Of a stretch of DNA of 64,000 nucleotides, positions 11,400 to 22,361 are shown in pieces. This DNA comes from Fasciola hepatica. Taxonomy: Eukaryota > Platyhelminthes > Trematoda > Plagiorchiida > Fasciolidae. How positions within the stretch are numbered: the stretch's first letter is position 1; each line of letters opens with the position of its first letter. The stretch is from assembly GCA_948099385.1 (NCBI GenBank), contig CANUEZ040000020.1, forward strand, positions 4,310,501 to 4,374,500, written 5' to 3'. Both the position numbers and the translations under genes were made by a program. Below the pieces are notes generated by a model. It did no database searches and was not told the DNA's origin. It worked only from the letters and a program-made list of their open reading frames with translations.

Positions 11400-14300
11400 A
11401 CCTAAACCTGAACACAAGGTCATGGACCCACGTAGCTTGCTGGAGCGTGAGAACTATCCTGGATACAGGTAACCAATGCATTACCATGAGCATACTGTAC
11501 GATCACAGAATTGACGTAGCCTGTCTATCCTAAGTATGCCAACCCAGCTCCGCAGCCGACATATTCAAGTCCCTCAAACAGATGCATCTTATTGGATATA
11601 CCATAGTGGGCCAGCTGACAACTCCGGGCTTCATGGAGTTGAGATCGCAATAAACGGGCGAGCTCACAACGCCCTAATCTCTCGGACACCAGTTTCACCG
11701 AGAACTGTCGTGGCACGGTTCAGGAGGACTCCGTTTAACGTGACCGTGATCGCGGTCTACACCCCAACGATACATGCTGAATCAACTGCTAAAGATATCT
11801 TCTACAGTAGACTTCAGAATCCAGTCAACCGGGTTCCTAGGCGCGATAGGTGGTGGTTGAGTGGTTTAGAGTGTGTATTTATCACCTCGGAAGTCCGAGG
11901 TTCGAATCCCCTCCATCACCGGCTACTTTGATGATAGACAGTATTCTACTGTCATCCGGCTCGTTACCACACCTGACCTATTGGGACCTTTAATGGTTAT
12001 TCACTTTAAGTCTCAGGGTCTGATTGACGTTTATACCTAATTTTGTAGCGGGTCTTCGTGGCTATGGGATATAAATCCCTTCTACTGCACTCATGTGTAA
12101 GCATAAAATAGAGAATTAAGGCAATTAATTACAGGAGAGTGGAACGTCTGCACGGGGCCAGCAGACGAGTGTACCCTACATATACTGGGGAAATTTAGCC
12201 TTGGCAAGCGATGAAAAAATGGTGACCACCTGGTCACGTTTGCGGACCTCAATCGACTGATCGTCACCAATACCCGCTTCGAACGTCCAAAAATGCACCT
12301 GCTGACTTGATATTCCAACGACGGTAGAACAGCACACCAAATCAACATCTTGGTGCGCTCTTGTTGGGCATCATCCATCGAGAATTTTCGGGCATACCGG
12401 GGCGGCGAAACGGGAAACGCCAAAGGCACGGACCACATACGGGTACTTTCTCACCTCAAGCTTCACCTTTCACTACGACAAAAATTTCGTCCTCACTGCA
12501 GAGTAGATGCTTCTAAGCTAACAATCCCGAACAACGTTCAAGCCCTGTCAAATGCGATCTCGTTCAAAGCAGCTGCGATCGACAAGGATGGTAGCGTAGA
12601 TAAGCAATGGAGGGGGCTAAAAGTATCCATCGCCAGCACCTTCACTGAATAGTTAATCAAAACAAAGTGGTACATGAAAGACCAGATCTCTGCAGAAACC
12701 CCTAAGCACAGCGCAAAGGCTAGGGACGCGAGACTCCGCAATTCACCTGACTACCACAAGCTTCGCCGAGAGGCTACACACTCAGCGAAGAGCGATAAGC
12801 GATATTGGTCTGAAATTGCACGCCGGATGGAAACACCAGTCAATGTTGGGAATTTCGTGAAGCTTTTCCGACCCGTACGCTTCTCTTCGGAGAAGATGCA
12901 ACTTCTTCCTTCCATGTTATGCGACAACAGTGGGCACCTCATATTGGGATTCAACCAGAAGCTTCAAGGATGTGCCGAACACTTCAGTCAGCTGCTCAAC
13001 AGCCCTCCCATCCAATTCATCTGTGTACCGGCACCAGGCGACAAGAAACAATATGCAACCGGCCCCTTGCCTCCAAACGAATCGAAGATCGTCACCGCAG
13101 CACAAACAACGAAAAATCAAGAAGTCACATGTGGAGGATGGCATCTCATCTGAGATCGTCGAATCCTGTTTGCCAACTACACTGCACTCATTAGGTAAGG
13201 TATTTGGCGTATCAATGGCACCAAAGATCTTCTCAAAGACTGGTCAACCTCTACCCCACACATTATACCAAAAAAGAACTACAAGGCATTCTGCCCGAAA
13301 TACAGGGGCATGAACATCACCGATTCAACTACGAGGCTTTTGGCAAACATTCGCCTAAACCACTCCCTTGCTGTGTGGGACGACCGAACGCGATCCAACC
13401 TGAGTTCTTCTCGAGAAATCGACTGTGTTGGGCAGATATTCATGCTACCCCTCTACATTTCAACTACCCACTAAAGCGTGATTCACTTAATTTCGGGCAC
13501 CATTCGACTCCACTGACAGACTGTCACTTTGGAGCGTACTGCGAATCGATGGGATTCCCGAAAAGTACATCAATATTGGTAAGATCGTACTACTCGGCAA
13601 CACAGGCACGCGAGCCTACGACGAAGTCTCTAAAGTCCCCAATCGACTCCGACGCCCGCCAAAGATGTTCTCTACCACCAGTCCTCTTTAACCACACTAT
13701 AGACTGGATAATGCATTGCGCCCTCAACAACGTTCGAGGAATACAACTGGACCACGATTCTTGGGTTAGAGACCTCAAATTCGCCGATGACACTGTCATT
13801 CTAGGAGAAGATCCCGGAACTCTGCGGCCGGTTTCCTACCGTGTTGTACGTGGAGCCAAGGAAGCCAAAGGGAATTCTTCACGACTTCGCAAGGCCTAAC
13901 ACATTCCATACGTGTCACTGGCAAAAATCTGGAGCAGGCGCATCACTTCAAGTACCTAAGTTCTACCATGCAGTCAAACGGCCAGGTCAGGGACGAGGTT
14001 AAACTTCGTGTAAACTGCTCAAGGAGAGCGTTCCTACAACTTCACAAGTCATTGTGGTCTCGCAGCGAAATAAGCATCCGCATAAAGTTCCGCATATGCC
14101 GAGCTGCCGTCCATCCAGTTTTTACGTACGCGTGCAAAACTTGGCCGTTGCGAGTAGACGACACGAAAAGGCTAGAACGTTTTGACCACTGGCTCCGCTA
14201 CATGGTCAAAACCAAATGGTATGATCGCGTCTCAAACTCCGCCGTGCGTCAATACTGTGCGAATACAAAACGACTTTCTTCGTTCCTCCAATGACGTCGC

Positions 14301-14756
14301 CTACAGTGGTTCGGTCATGTCCTTCGATGACCCGAAACGGAACCTACAAAGAGAAGCCCACTGCCATCGCCTTACTTAGACTGGAAATGTCGTCTCGGTG
14401 GCCAACTGAAGACACAGGTTAGCACAGTTAGGGCAGACATGGATTACCTAGGCCTTCAGTCCGTCTTCGGAATACGCAACTAGCGCAACAACTGGATTTT
14501 ACGGTGTGCAGGTCTTGCCACAGATGGAACGCTTGAACAACTACCATCAGAGACATCCAAGAAGCCGACTAATCGTCTTGCAGGAGATAGTCGCATAAAA
14601 GTAAAAGTAAGTGTGGGTAAGCCCCGAGGTGCAAGCATGTAATAAAAAGTCTCAGAATTCTAAGCTGAAGGTAAGTAAAGTAAATGATTCATGGTAAATG
14701 GTACTTAAGGTCGGTGGAGGGCGCAACAATTAACGGGATTCAGTCGAAGACAAACA
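11400..14756 (+). mobile_element. RTE-B LINE, left copy, split by a SINE
   Basis: A degraded plus-strand RTE-type LINE. The endonuclease begins near 11400 (SWTHVACWSVRTILDTGNQ), continues with SYWIYHSGPADNSGLHGVEIA and NVTVIAVYTPT, is interrupted by SINE copy 4 (11850-12114), and resumes with NGDHLVTFADLNRLIVTNTRF. The linker and reverse transcriptase follow, with the palm catalytic motif as FADD (13780-13791) and then the C-terminal region (VFTYACKTWPLRVDD). The 3' end near 14622-14650 reads GGTGCAAGCATGTAATAAAAA. Several frameshifts and stops make it inactive. The last 1,255 bp (13502-14756) recur as a visually perfect inverted copy at 17660-18914. Confidence 0.75.
11850..12114 (+). repeat. 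tRNA-headed SINE, copy 4
   Basis: Best-preserved head in the window. The A box TGGTTGAGTGG (11854-11864) fits TRGYNNARNGG and the B box GGTTCGAATCC (11899-11909) matches the tRNA consensus exactly, with a long variable-arm-like stretch between them, suggesting Ser/Leu-type origin. The body is as in the other copies and ends CTGCACTCATGTGTAAGCATAAAATA. It sits inside the RTE-B endonuclease region in sense orientation. I could not define a clear target duplication. Confidence 0.75.
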
Positions 14757-14762
14757 AACACG

Positions 14763-14856
14763 GTGATTCTTCCAAAGTCACCGTATGATTCTAAAAATGG
14801 ACTCCCTGTCCATGCACGTGCCATTCAACTCAAATGAGATTACAGCTGTAAACCAA
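14763..14856. repeat. Hairpin repeat R, copy 2
   Basis: Second copy of the block seen at 1460-1523, with the same order of short hairpins and a longer shared 3' part (CAAATGAGATTACAGCTG). It lies just outside the left arm of the RTE-B inverted repeat, about 0.3 kb before copy 3. Confidence 0.55.
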
Positions 14857-15068
14857 CTGTAGAGTGCTCAAGTATAGGGATGTTTGGGCGGAAGAGTACC
14901 GGGTACGCGTACCAAATGAGCGGCAATGACCGCGAAACCGGTCGTGTACTTCCAGGGAAATTTTGTCTCGTCATCCAGATACAATGCCATACTACTCATA
15001 TGGAAAATCCATACTTGGGACCATATGTCTTCGTTCTGAAGGTTAGCCGTGTTAACCGACGAATTAAC

Positions 15069-15154
15069 TTTGGAAGAATCACCGTGTGATTCTAAAAATG
15101 GACTCCCCGTTCATGCACGCTCCATTCAATTCAAATGAGATTACAGCTGGAAAC
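15069..15154. repeat. Hairpin repeat R, copy 3
   Basis: Third copy, closest to copy 1 in the GAATCACCGTGTGATTC hairpin and to copy 2 in the following CAAATGAGATTACAGCTG. Copies 2 and 3 are direct repeats about 0.3 kb apart; the stretch between them is not itself repeated. Confidence 0.55.
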
Positions 15155-15392
15155 TTGATACTGTTCAACATCTTTATTCAGTAGCATGGAGACCATCAAG
15201 ACACGATATCTTCTATTATTATGAGTCGATTTTTTAATTGTCCTGAAATAAGAAACGGAGAAAAGAACGACCGACGAATTTTCACCAGCGCTCGTGAATT
15301 TATGGCCCTAGTTTTCCTCCTGCCGACCCAAAACAATGTTTGCTATAATTCTTGGATTTTTCGAAGGTCCAGTTAGTTGTCTTCCTCTGACA

Positions 15393-15665
15393 CTTTTTTT
15401 TAGTGCATGCCTGCGCATGAGTGCAGTAGAAGGGATATATACCCCATAGCCACAAAGGCCTACCGCACCATTAGGGAAATAATTAGCAACCAGACCCTGA
15501 GACTTGGGATGAATAACCACATAAGGTCCCAATAGGTCAGGTGTGGTAACGAGCCGGATGACAGTAGAATACTGTCTATCATCAAAGTAGCCGGTGATGG
15601 AGGGGATTCGAACCTCGGACTTCTGAGGTGATAAATACACACTCTAAACCACTCAACCACCACCG
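15393..15665 (-). repeat. tRNA-headed SINE, copy 5
   Basis: Complete minus-strand SINE. The head lies at 15600-15665 with an exact B box (reverse complement GGATTCGAACC at 15604-15614) and a CCACTCAACCA A box. The body ends at the left in GCGCAGGCATGCACTAAAAAAA. It is intronic, between the exon at 15870-16019 and the left arm of the RTE-B inverted repeat. Confidence 0.7.
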
Positions 15666-15869
15666 GTCGGGAGTCTGAAAAATCTCTTGGAGAGATAGAA
15701 TCACACAGGCCAACTCCAAGAACGAGTTGAAACTAAGCTAGCCAGTGGATGTGTTTGGTACATTCCTAACAACATGGTACAGATACAGCGAATTCGGGTG
15801 AATTTCTGAAGAAAACGAAAAGACAGCTTTAAAGTATAATTCCTAGAAAAAATATCGAATGTAACTAAC

Positions 15870-16019
15870 TTTCTTCCTGTCTAAGACGGGGGCAAAGTGT
15901 GACACGAACTGTTCCGCCACGATCCCAGCATCACAGCCAAGAGAGTAAACTTCTTCCAATGCCTTTCGAGAAAAAAGATGTCGACTACCAGAGATAACTA
16001 ATTTACAAATATGGAGGTA
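15870..16019 (-). CDS. Gene 1, internal exon (150 bp, 50 codons)
   Basis: Strong acceptor (CCTGTTGTCTTCTCAG|TAC) and acceptable donor (AAGAAA|GTTAGT). The exon is phase 0 at both ends and is completely open. The peptide starts YLHICKLVISGSRHLFSRKA and continues with an alternation suggestive of helices (LEEVYSLGCDAGIVAEQFVSH). It joins in phase to the exon at 17334-17525, or to the weaker candidate at 16118-16252. It lies in the loop between the two arms of the RTE-B inverted repeat. I do not recognise the family. Confidence 0.6.
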
Positions 16020-16117
16020 CTGAGAAGACAACAGGAGTGACTATATTGATATACTTCAAGTTACCAGAATATACACAATAACAAGATATTTTCATGAACA
16101 TGAACAACGGGCAAAAC

Positions 16118-16252
16118 ATTGTCCATCGCACACGTTAGTAGGAATGCACTTAAAAATAACGAAAACAGACTTCTCAAGTAATCCAATGATTCTGACACTA
16201 CATTAGCAAGAGAAGCCCTGGCTGAAGCGGATACATTTTGTTGCCTAAACAG
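16118..16252 (-). CDS. Gene 1, possible internal exon (135 bp)
   Basis: A 45-codon phase-0 open segment follows a moderate acceptor (CTGGTGAAATGCAG|CTG). It reads LFRQQNVSASARASLANVV and then a hydrophobic run (LFSLFLSAFLLTC) that could be a membrane segment. The proposed donor (AAT|GTTTTG) is weak, so the exon could be optional or false. Its phase fits both neighbours. It lies just beside a 5'-truncated RTE-A copy. Confidence 0.3.
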
Positions 16253-16286
16253 CTGCATTTCACCAGGTGGACAGATATCCGATAAA

Positions 16287-17025
16287 GTGTCATCGCGTAT
16301 ACAGAAAGCGCGTTTGGCTTTTGTCAAATTCCGTCATCTGTGGCACGAGCGTGACATCCGGTTGTCTGTGAAAGGTCGAGTGTACAATGCGGCGGTTAGG
16401 TCCATTCTTCTTTACGGCTCAGAAACATGGCCATCAGGAGTAGAAGACAGACGAGGACTGTCGGTGTTCGAGCAACGATGTCTCCGTAGCATTTCCCGAA
16501 TATGGTGGGAACACCGTATTAGCAATGCTGAGTTTAGACGAAAGGTGTTGGGAACGAGAGGTCAGTCTCGCGATCAAGTACTGAATCTAAACAGGTTAAG
16601 GTAGTTGGGACATGTGGTACGCATGTCCACGGATAGACTTCCTCAAAGTACACTGTTTTCTGAGGCAGGTAATGATTAGAAGGTCGGTCGAGGTGGTCAG
16701 TCCATGACATGGCAAAAAGGTATGGAAACCTTGACCAATGGACTTGGCCAAGTGGGACGTGTTAGACTTCCGTGTTGGGGTCTACGCGACCCACTTACCA
16801 GATAGTTGAGAACATTAAGTGATATGGCCAGGTGTCGCAGCCAGAGGGGTAGTTGTATTCGGACTCTTCCTTTGTCCTCGTGATTTCCGCTTATTAGTTT
16901 GATTTTTTGAACCTCTTTCATTATATGCACCTATTTTTGCCCTTTATCAGAGGATGCCGGGAAGGAACAGCCGAAACCAGAACACAGAAATGCAAGGTTA
17001 ATGGTTGAATAAACTGAACTGAACT
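16287..17025 (+). mobile_element. RTE-A LINE, copy 2, 5'-truncated
   Basis: This is the 3' end of an RTE-A element: an open reverse-transcriptase C-terminal segment (VYNAAVRSILLYGSETWP, then FEQRCLRSISRIWWEHRISN), a short untranslated region, and a terminus reading TTGAATAAACTGAACTGAACT at about 17005-17025. 5' truncation is typical of target-primed reverse transcription. It lies in the intron between the exons at 17334 and 16252. Confidence 0.7.
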
Positions 17026-17333
17026 ACATTCGCACAAAATGAAGGGAGCAGTCATTTAAACTTGATTTTTAGGAAGAGAATGAAAGTTTGTGATTTTATT
17101 GTCACACAGCCCTCATTTACGGAATTAAAAACTTGGAAAGACCTGAGGATGAACAAAAGAAAAGCTATTTTAATTATATTGACTTTTCAAATCGACTCTC
17201 TCTAGGTTCATGCTAAACAGTTCTCGTACTATGGTCTCAATTTGAGTCAAGCCAACTCAAGTCAACCCAACAAACGGTTTTATACATCCGATAAGTGGCG
17301 GGGCTGGTTCTTAAATGGTTATTGACATCGAAC

Positions 17334-17525
17334 TTTTCTATGATAAAACATCTCTAACTGGGCACACAAGGAGGGCATAATTACAGTCCAGACATCTCCC
17401 AGTATGTACTCCAACACTTGATTGAACTTAATAACTGGTGATTTGTCTGTATTCCAGATTAATTGGCAGATTGGGAACACCATGTAACTGTGCACCGGAA
17501 GTTCCCCAAGAGAACGAACGGTTAC
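17334..17525 (-). CDS. Gene 1, internal exon (192 bp, 64 codons)
   Basis: A good acceptor (GATTTCAACTTGTGCAG|GTA) opens a 64-codon phase-0 exon. The donor AAA|GTTCGA is off-consensus after GT but keeps phase 0, and the frame hits a stop just downstream. The peptide includes VHSYMVFPICQLIWNTDKSP and VLEYILGDVWTVIMPSLC, cysteine-rich and hydrophobic. It joins in phase to the exon at 22145-22198 upstream and 15870-16019 downstream. No domain recognised. Confidence 0.55.
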
Positions 17526-17659
17526 CTGCACAAGTTGAAATCAGACTGTTACCGTTAGTTGCGTCGAAAGACGTCGGTGTTTCGATACCCAAGTAGTCGT
17601 GACCTGACCACCCATGTCAATAGATTCATAAGTGTGTTACGGCTTTTTTCGGTAAGCCA
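17526..17659. other. Intron of gene 1, nothing recognised
   Basis: Short intronic stretch between the exon and the right arm of the RTE-B inverted repeat. Confidence 0.35.
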
Positions 17660-18914
17660 AGTTTGTCTTCGACTGAATCCCGTTAATTGTTGCGCCCTCC
17701 ACCGACCTTAAGTACCATTTACCATGAATCATTTACTTTACTTACCTTCAGCTTAGAATTCTGAGACTTTTTATTACATGCTTGCACCTCGGGGCTTACC
17801 CACACTTACTTTTACTTTTATGCGACTATCTCCTGCAAGACGATTAGTCGGCTTCTTGGATGTCTCTGATGGTAGTTGTTCAAGCGTTCCATCTGTGGCA
17901 AGACCTGCACACCGTAAAATCCAGTTGTTGCGCTAGTTGCGTATTCCGAAGACGGACTGAAGGCCTAGGTAATCCATGTCTGCCCTAACTGTGCTAACCT
18001 GTGTCTTCAGTTGGCCACCGAGACGACATTTCCAGTCTAAGTAAGGCGATGGCAGTGGGCTTCTCTTTGTAGGTTCCGTTTCGGGTCATCGAAGGACATG
18101 ACCGAACCACTGTAGGCGACGTCATTGGAGGAACGAAGAAAGTCGTTTTGTATTCGCACAGTATTGACGCACGGCGGAGTTTGAGACGCGATCATACCAT
18201 TTGGTTTTGACCATGTAGCGGAGCCAGTGGTCAAAACGTTCTAGCCTTTTCGTGTCGTCTACTCGCAACGGCCAAGTTTTGCACGCGTACGTAAAAACTG
18301 GATGGACGGCAGCTCGGCATATGCGGAACTTTATGCGGATGCTTATTTCGCTGCGAGACCACAATGACTTGTGAAGTTGTAGGAACGCTCTCCTTGAGCA
18401 GTTTACACGAAGTTTAACCTCGTCCCTGACCTGGCCGTTTGACTGCATGGTAGAACTTAGGTACTTGAAGTGATGCGCCTGCTCCAGATTTTTGCCAGTG
18501 ACACGTATGGAATGTGTTAGGCCTTGCGAAGTCGTGAAGAATTCCCTTTGGCTTCCTTGGCTCCACGTACAACACGGTAGGAAACCGGCCGCAGAGTTCC
18601 GGGATCTTCTCCTAGAATGACAGTGTCATCGGCGAATTTGAGGTCTCTAACCCAAGAATCGTGGTCCAGTTGTATTCCTCGAACGTTGTTGAGGGCGCAA
18701 TGCATTATCCAGTCTATAGTGTGGTTAAAGAGGACTGGTGGTAGAGAACATCTTTGGCGGGCGTCGGAGTCGATTGGGGACTTTAGAGACTTCGTCGTAG
18801 GCTCGCGTGCCTGTGTTGCCGAGTAGTACGATCTTACCAATATTGATGTACTTTTCGGGAATCCCATCGATTCGCAGTACGCTCCAAAGTGACAGTCTGT
18901 CAGTGGAGTCGAAT
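17660..18914 (-). mobile_element. RTE-B fragment, right arm of the inverted repeat
   Basis: This is the reverse complement of 13502-14756. Corresponding coordinates sum to 32416 throughout, so no indels are visible, and translations in three frames are identical between the arms. It contains the reverse-transcriptase palm with FADD and the C-terminal region. The shared stretch continues about 100 bp beyond the LINE 3' terminus and both arms start at the same internal base, which fits an inverted segmental duplication better than two insertions. The 2.9-kb loop holds two or three exons of gene 1. Confidence 0.75.
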
Positions 18915-19115
18915 GATGCTCAAAACCAAATTAAGCACGCCTTAAAGAAGTGGAAAGGACGCGCCACATAGTCTCAAATGCCTGTTACACTATATATCAT
19001 CTGAACTATTGAGACTTAGTGTTCTCTTGTGAGGGTCAGGTTGTCGGTTATGCCCAACAGAGCAAACCGACCGTCCCAAGGTCGTGAGGCGCAAGCATGT
19101 AATAAAAAACCTCGG
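18915..19115 (+). repeat. LINE/SINE 3' terminus fragment
   Basis: GGCGCAAGCATGTAATAAAAAACCTCGGAG near 19090-19118 matches the 3' terminus of RTE-B and of the SINE. The preceding 170 bp match neither body by eye. It may be a separate 5'-truncated insertion of the same retrotransposition system. Confidence 0.35.
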
Positions 19116-19439
19116 AGTTTCAAAATGATTGCAACGATCTGTTTACCAGTTTCATCTAGATAGAGTCGATTTGAGTTCACATTATAAAAACAGCCCCTGG
19201 CCATTCTCCTGCTATGACCGTCGCGAGGGTTTTGTCCATCAAATGAAGGCTGTAATCAAGACAACATTACTTTAGGCTGCTATACAGCCGATGCAATAAG
19301 TGCTCAACTAGTAAATGTGAAATCTACCCAACTACAGTGACCAGTGCGGCGAAACTGTACTTGATGGCTTCCGAAAAATCACTGGGGCTATCAAATAGGT
19401 CCTTGATAGGACTATTGGCTTTGGTTGAGAACACTCATC

Positions 19440-21798
19440 ATTCTCCGCCTCCTCCTCCTCATCACTGTACAGCGTTAAACAGTAGAGCGATCCCCACTGG
19501 CAACTGCCTTTCTCATCATCTTGCACGTAGAAGTAAAAAGAATGAATATACATTATGAACAAGAAATAAACCTACAGGGGTGGTGAAAAAGGATGCCCTA
19601 GTAGCCAACACACGGAATACACAGTTTAACTGTACAAACGCACATCGACCAGTCATTCTGATTCGACTGAAAGTGAAAATACGATCGCCACCGTTCGCGG
19701 TTCGCTGCCATATCCTTTAGTGTCTCCAGCCAACTGGTTGACGGATCTTTTGCACCTCAACAACAAAGACGTGAAGCAACAACTTTTCTTAAGTTCACTG
19801 TACATTGTCTCATTTACCGTTGCGAAGTTACCTGTTGCCCTCCACGTGGTTTCTTCCATTCCCTGGGAGGAACGGAAAATATGGCACGGTACGGTAGACG
19901 TGTTTGCCATACGCAGCACGTTCTACAACCAACGAAGTATACTAAGCTGTATACGCTGTGACAAAGCGTTCTCCGAATTAGTACCCAATACTCGATTTCT
20001 GACCTCAGCATTGCTCACTCGGTCACTCCATCCAATCTTAGCGACACTACACAGACATCTGTGGTCGAAAACCTCAAGAAGACGAGTATTTTCCGCACAC
20101 AGACTTCAAGTCTCACAACTACACAACAAAACTGAACGCACTACGGCACAGTACACACGACCTTTCAACTTCAGCGAAATATCAGGTCGGCGCCACAAGT
20201 CCTCCAGTCCAGCGTACGCCACTCAATTCTTGGATATGCGCGTGCTCATCTCTATTACTGTGCCCCCATCCGTCGTCACGTTTCTGCCGAGGTAGGTGAA
20301 GCGGTCGACAACTGTCAGCACCTTGCCATCGAGCATCAAGTTCGGAATCGTTTATGTCCGGTCTTGTAACATCACTTTACAGTTCGAAGGTGCTAAGCGC
20401 ATGCCGAATGGAGCTACACCTCTTACGAGTCTATCTAGTGCAAGTTCAGCATGTTCCTGGATTCGAACAAGCAGACAAGGTCGTTGCTGTGTGACGCGAG
20501 CTGTGTCGGATATTGGTGCTAGACAAGAACAATCGATTGTCTGCACAAAACTGAAGAAGCCTATTTCCATTATTTGTACGCTCAGCGGGTAAAGCACAAC
20601 ACCCACCTAAACAAGCTTCTGACACATTAAGTTTGCCAACTTGTGCATTGAAGTCGCCAACTAACACTACAATGTCAGAACCTCTGCTGCTGCGAACGAG
20701 GGTGGCGAGTTCATCGTAGAACTAATCTTTCTGCTTGTCAGAGCTGCAGTCTTTTGGAGCGTACGCCGAGATCACAAACAAACTGCGCTCAATACAACTA
20801 TACTTTTGAACGCCGACTGACCTCTGGGGTCTCACAGCACATAAACGACTGTTAACAGGAATCCAGTCTAAAAGGGCAGCCTCAGCCTTCTCAGTTAAGA
20901 CTATTCCTACACCACGTCGAGCGACACAGCTCTAGCTGCTTCATCACCTGAGGTGCGCAGAAAATACCTCGATGAGATACCAGGAGCAGTTAGTTGAATC
21001 ACACTGCTCGAACTCTGGATATGTGGTTTCACTTGCGCAGCAGATATCAATCTTCAGTGAGTTCACTGAAAGGACTAGACATGCCTGCTGACCGGCCCGC
21101 ATGAGTGTACGCACGCTGAAGGAGCCTAGATTCAGAGTCTCACGAGGCTTGAGAAAATGTGAGTTACCAGACAGAGGATTATTACCGACACTATTTGACA
21201 ATGAACAGCTGCGATTATGGGACGCGTGATCAGTGGGAGCATTATGGGTGAATAGAGGGGACAAAGAGAGGTGGTTGAAGACAGAAGGCAGAGGTTGGAT
21301 AAAAGAGAGGGAACTCTGAGCAGTAGCCCACTCATCACTACCCATCCTTCTCGATGTGATGGGCAGTACGGGCCTGATTATCCTGCGCGACGACCGACGC
21401 AGCATGGAATTCTTTGTAGTCGTGCAGTTCATGGGATATGTTGGACTGGTATTGCTAGGGTGTCCAGTCGCAAAGTAGGAGAACGATTAGGGTTCTCAAC
21501 CAAAGCATTTAGTTTTAATAAGAACCTATCCGCAAGGCAGCGGGATGGCTTAGTGGAAGCCCATTTGCTTGGATCAATTATTCTTTCACTGATTTTACCG
21601 ACTAAGTTGCCAGCTTAAATCGACTCCCAACCTGGAGGACCAGGAGACTGGACTTCGTCTGGCCTCTATTCATTGACCATCTAGGCATGATTGCATCTCC
21701 GGCTTGAAGAAGCCATCTTGTATAGCTCTTTGGATCACAGGCGCGCAAGACATCAGACCACGTCAAGGTGCAGTCTTGTCGTGATATACTGTAAACCC
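19440..21798 (-). mobile_element. RTE-C LINE, left copy, internally deleted
   Basis: A minus-strand RTE-type element reading from about 21798 down to 19440. The 5' leader is followed by the endonuclease start (LNLGSFSVRTLMRAGQQACL near 21080-21140) and its central part (VGDFNAQVGKLNVSEACLG near 20600-20665). After HTATT at about 20484 the sequence jumps straight into the reverse-transcriptase thumb (ALDRLVRGVAPFGMRLAP), so the end of the endonuclease and the whole palm are missing. The C-terminal part (GHVLRMAN) follows. The 3' end carries GATGAGGAGGAGG-type repeats, as RTE tails do. The segment 19499-20482 recurs directly at 25274-26258, and 21139-21798 recurs inverted at 23489-24148. Confidence 0.75.
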
Positions 21799-22144
21799 GG
21801 CAACAGTCGGACCATATCCAAAATGTAAATATGATGTACAGAAATATAACCAGAAACGAGCAGCAACGAATAGCTTAGATGGAAAAGGGTATGTACATTG
21901 TGGTAAAAAAAGGGCTAAACATGTACATACCGAGTGGTTAGAACGATGTTCAGGGATGATTAACTTACTTCACCTTCAACAAGTGTCTAAATCCTGTCCA
22001 CCTGCAAAGTTTCTTTGAATTACAATGGATCCGATAATAACGAAATCAATAACCACTAACTGGCAATTGAAATGAAATGGCAAATTAATTACTAATGCTT
22101 TATTGTCGTGCAGCACCAAACCAGTTATATAATACACTACTCAC
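21799..22144. other. Intron of gene 1
   Basis: Intronic sequence between the RTE-C 5' end and the small exon at 22145. It contains a good-looking but phase-incompatible acceptor/donor pair near 21975-22010 that I did not call as an exon. Confidence 0.35.
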
Positions 22145-22198
22145 CTTAATTTCCCAAAGCCAATTATTTAAGTCATGAAACGCCGCATTAGTTTGATC
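22145..22198 (-). CDS. Gene 1, small internal exon (54 bp)
   Basis: Eighteen codons, phase 0 at both ends, with near-ideal splice sites: acceptor TTTTATTCTCCAATCTAG|G and donor AAG|GTGAGT. The peptide is DQTNAAFHDLNNWLWEIK. It fits in phase between the exons at 22362-22763 and 17334-17525. It is too short for homology recognition, but the splice-site quality makes it credible. Confidence 0.6.
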
Positions 22199-22361
22199 CT
22201 AGATTGGAGAATAAAATTCCAGCTTTAAAAACTTTACCAAATTAAGATCATGTGGTTTCATGAGAACCATAAAATCCGGAAAGTCAGATAACAGTTTGCG
22301 AATTTCCACACGTTGTGACCCCAACTGTAGATAGTTCATACATGAAATTCATTATACTTAC

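Noticed and set aside
11850..11920. A functional tRNA-Ser/Leu gene
   Set aside because: A and B boxes are good, but the same head is followed by a common 190-bp body in several copies and the acceptor stem does not close, so it is a SINE head.
15200..15300. Exon after the strong acceptor TTTCTTATTTCAG near 15255 (minus strand)
   Set aside because: The phase needed after the exon at 15870 gives an immediate stop, and no consensus donor ends the other open phases.
21975..22010. Extra exon of gene 1 with GTAAGT donor
   Set aside because: In the phase required by both neighbours it contains an in-frame TAG; other phases break the downstream join. Possibly a cryptic or alternative exon.
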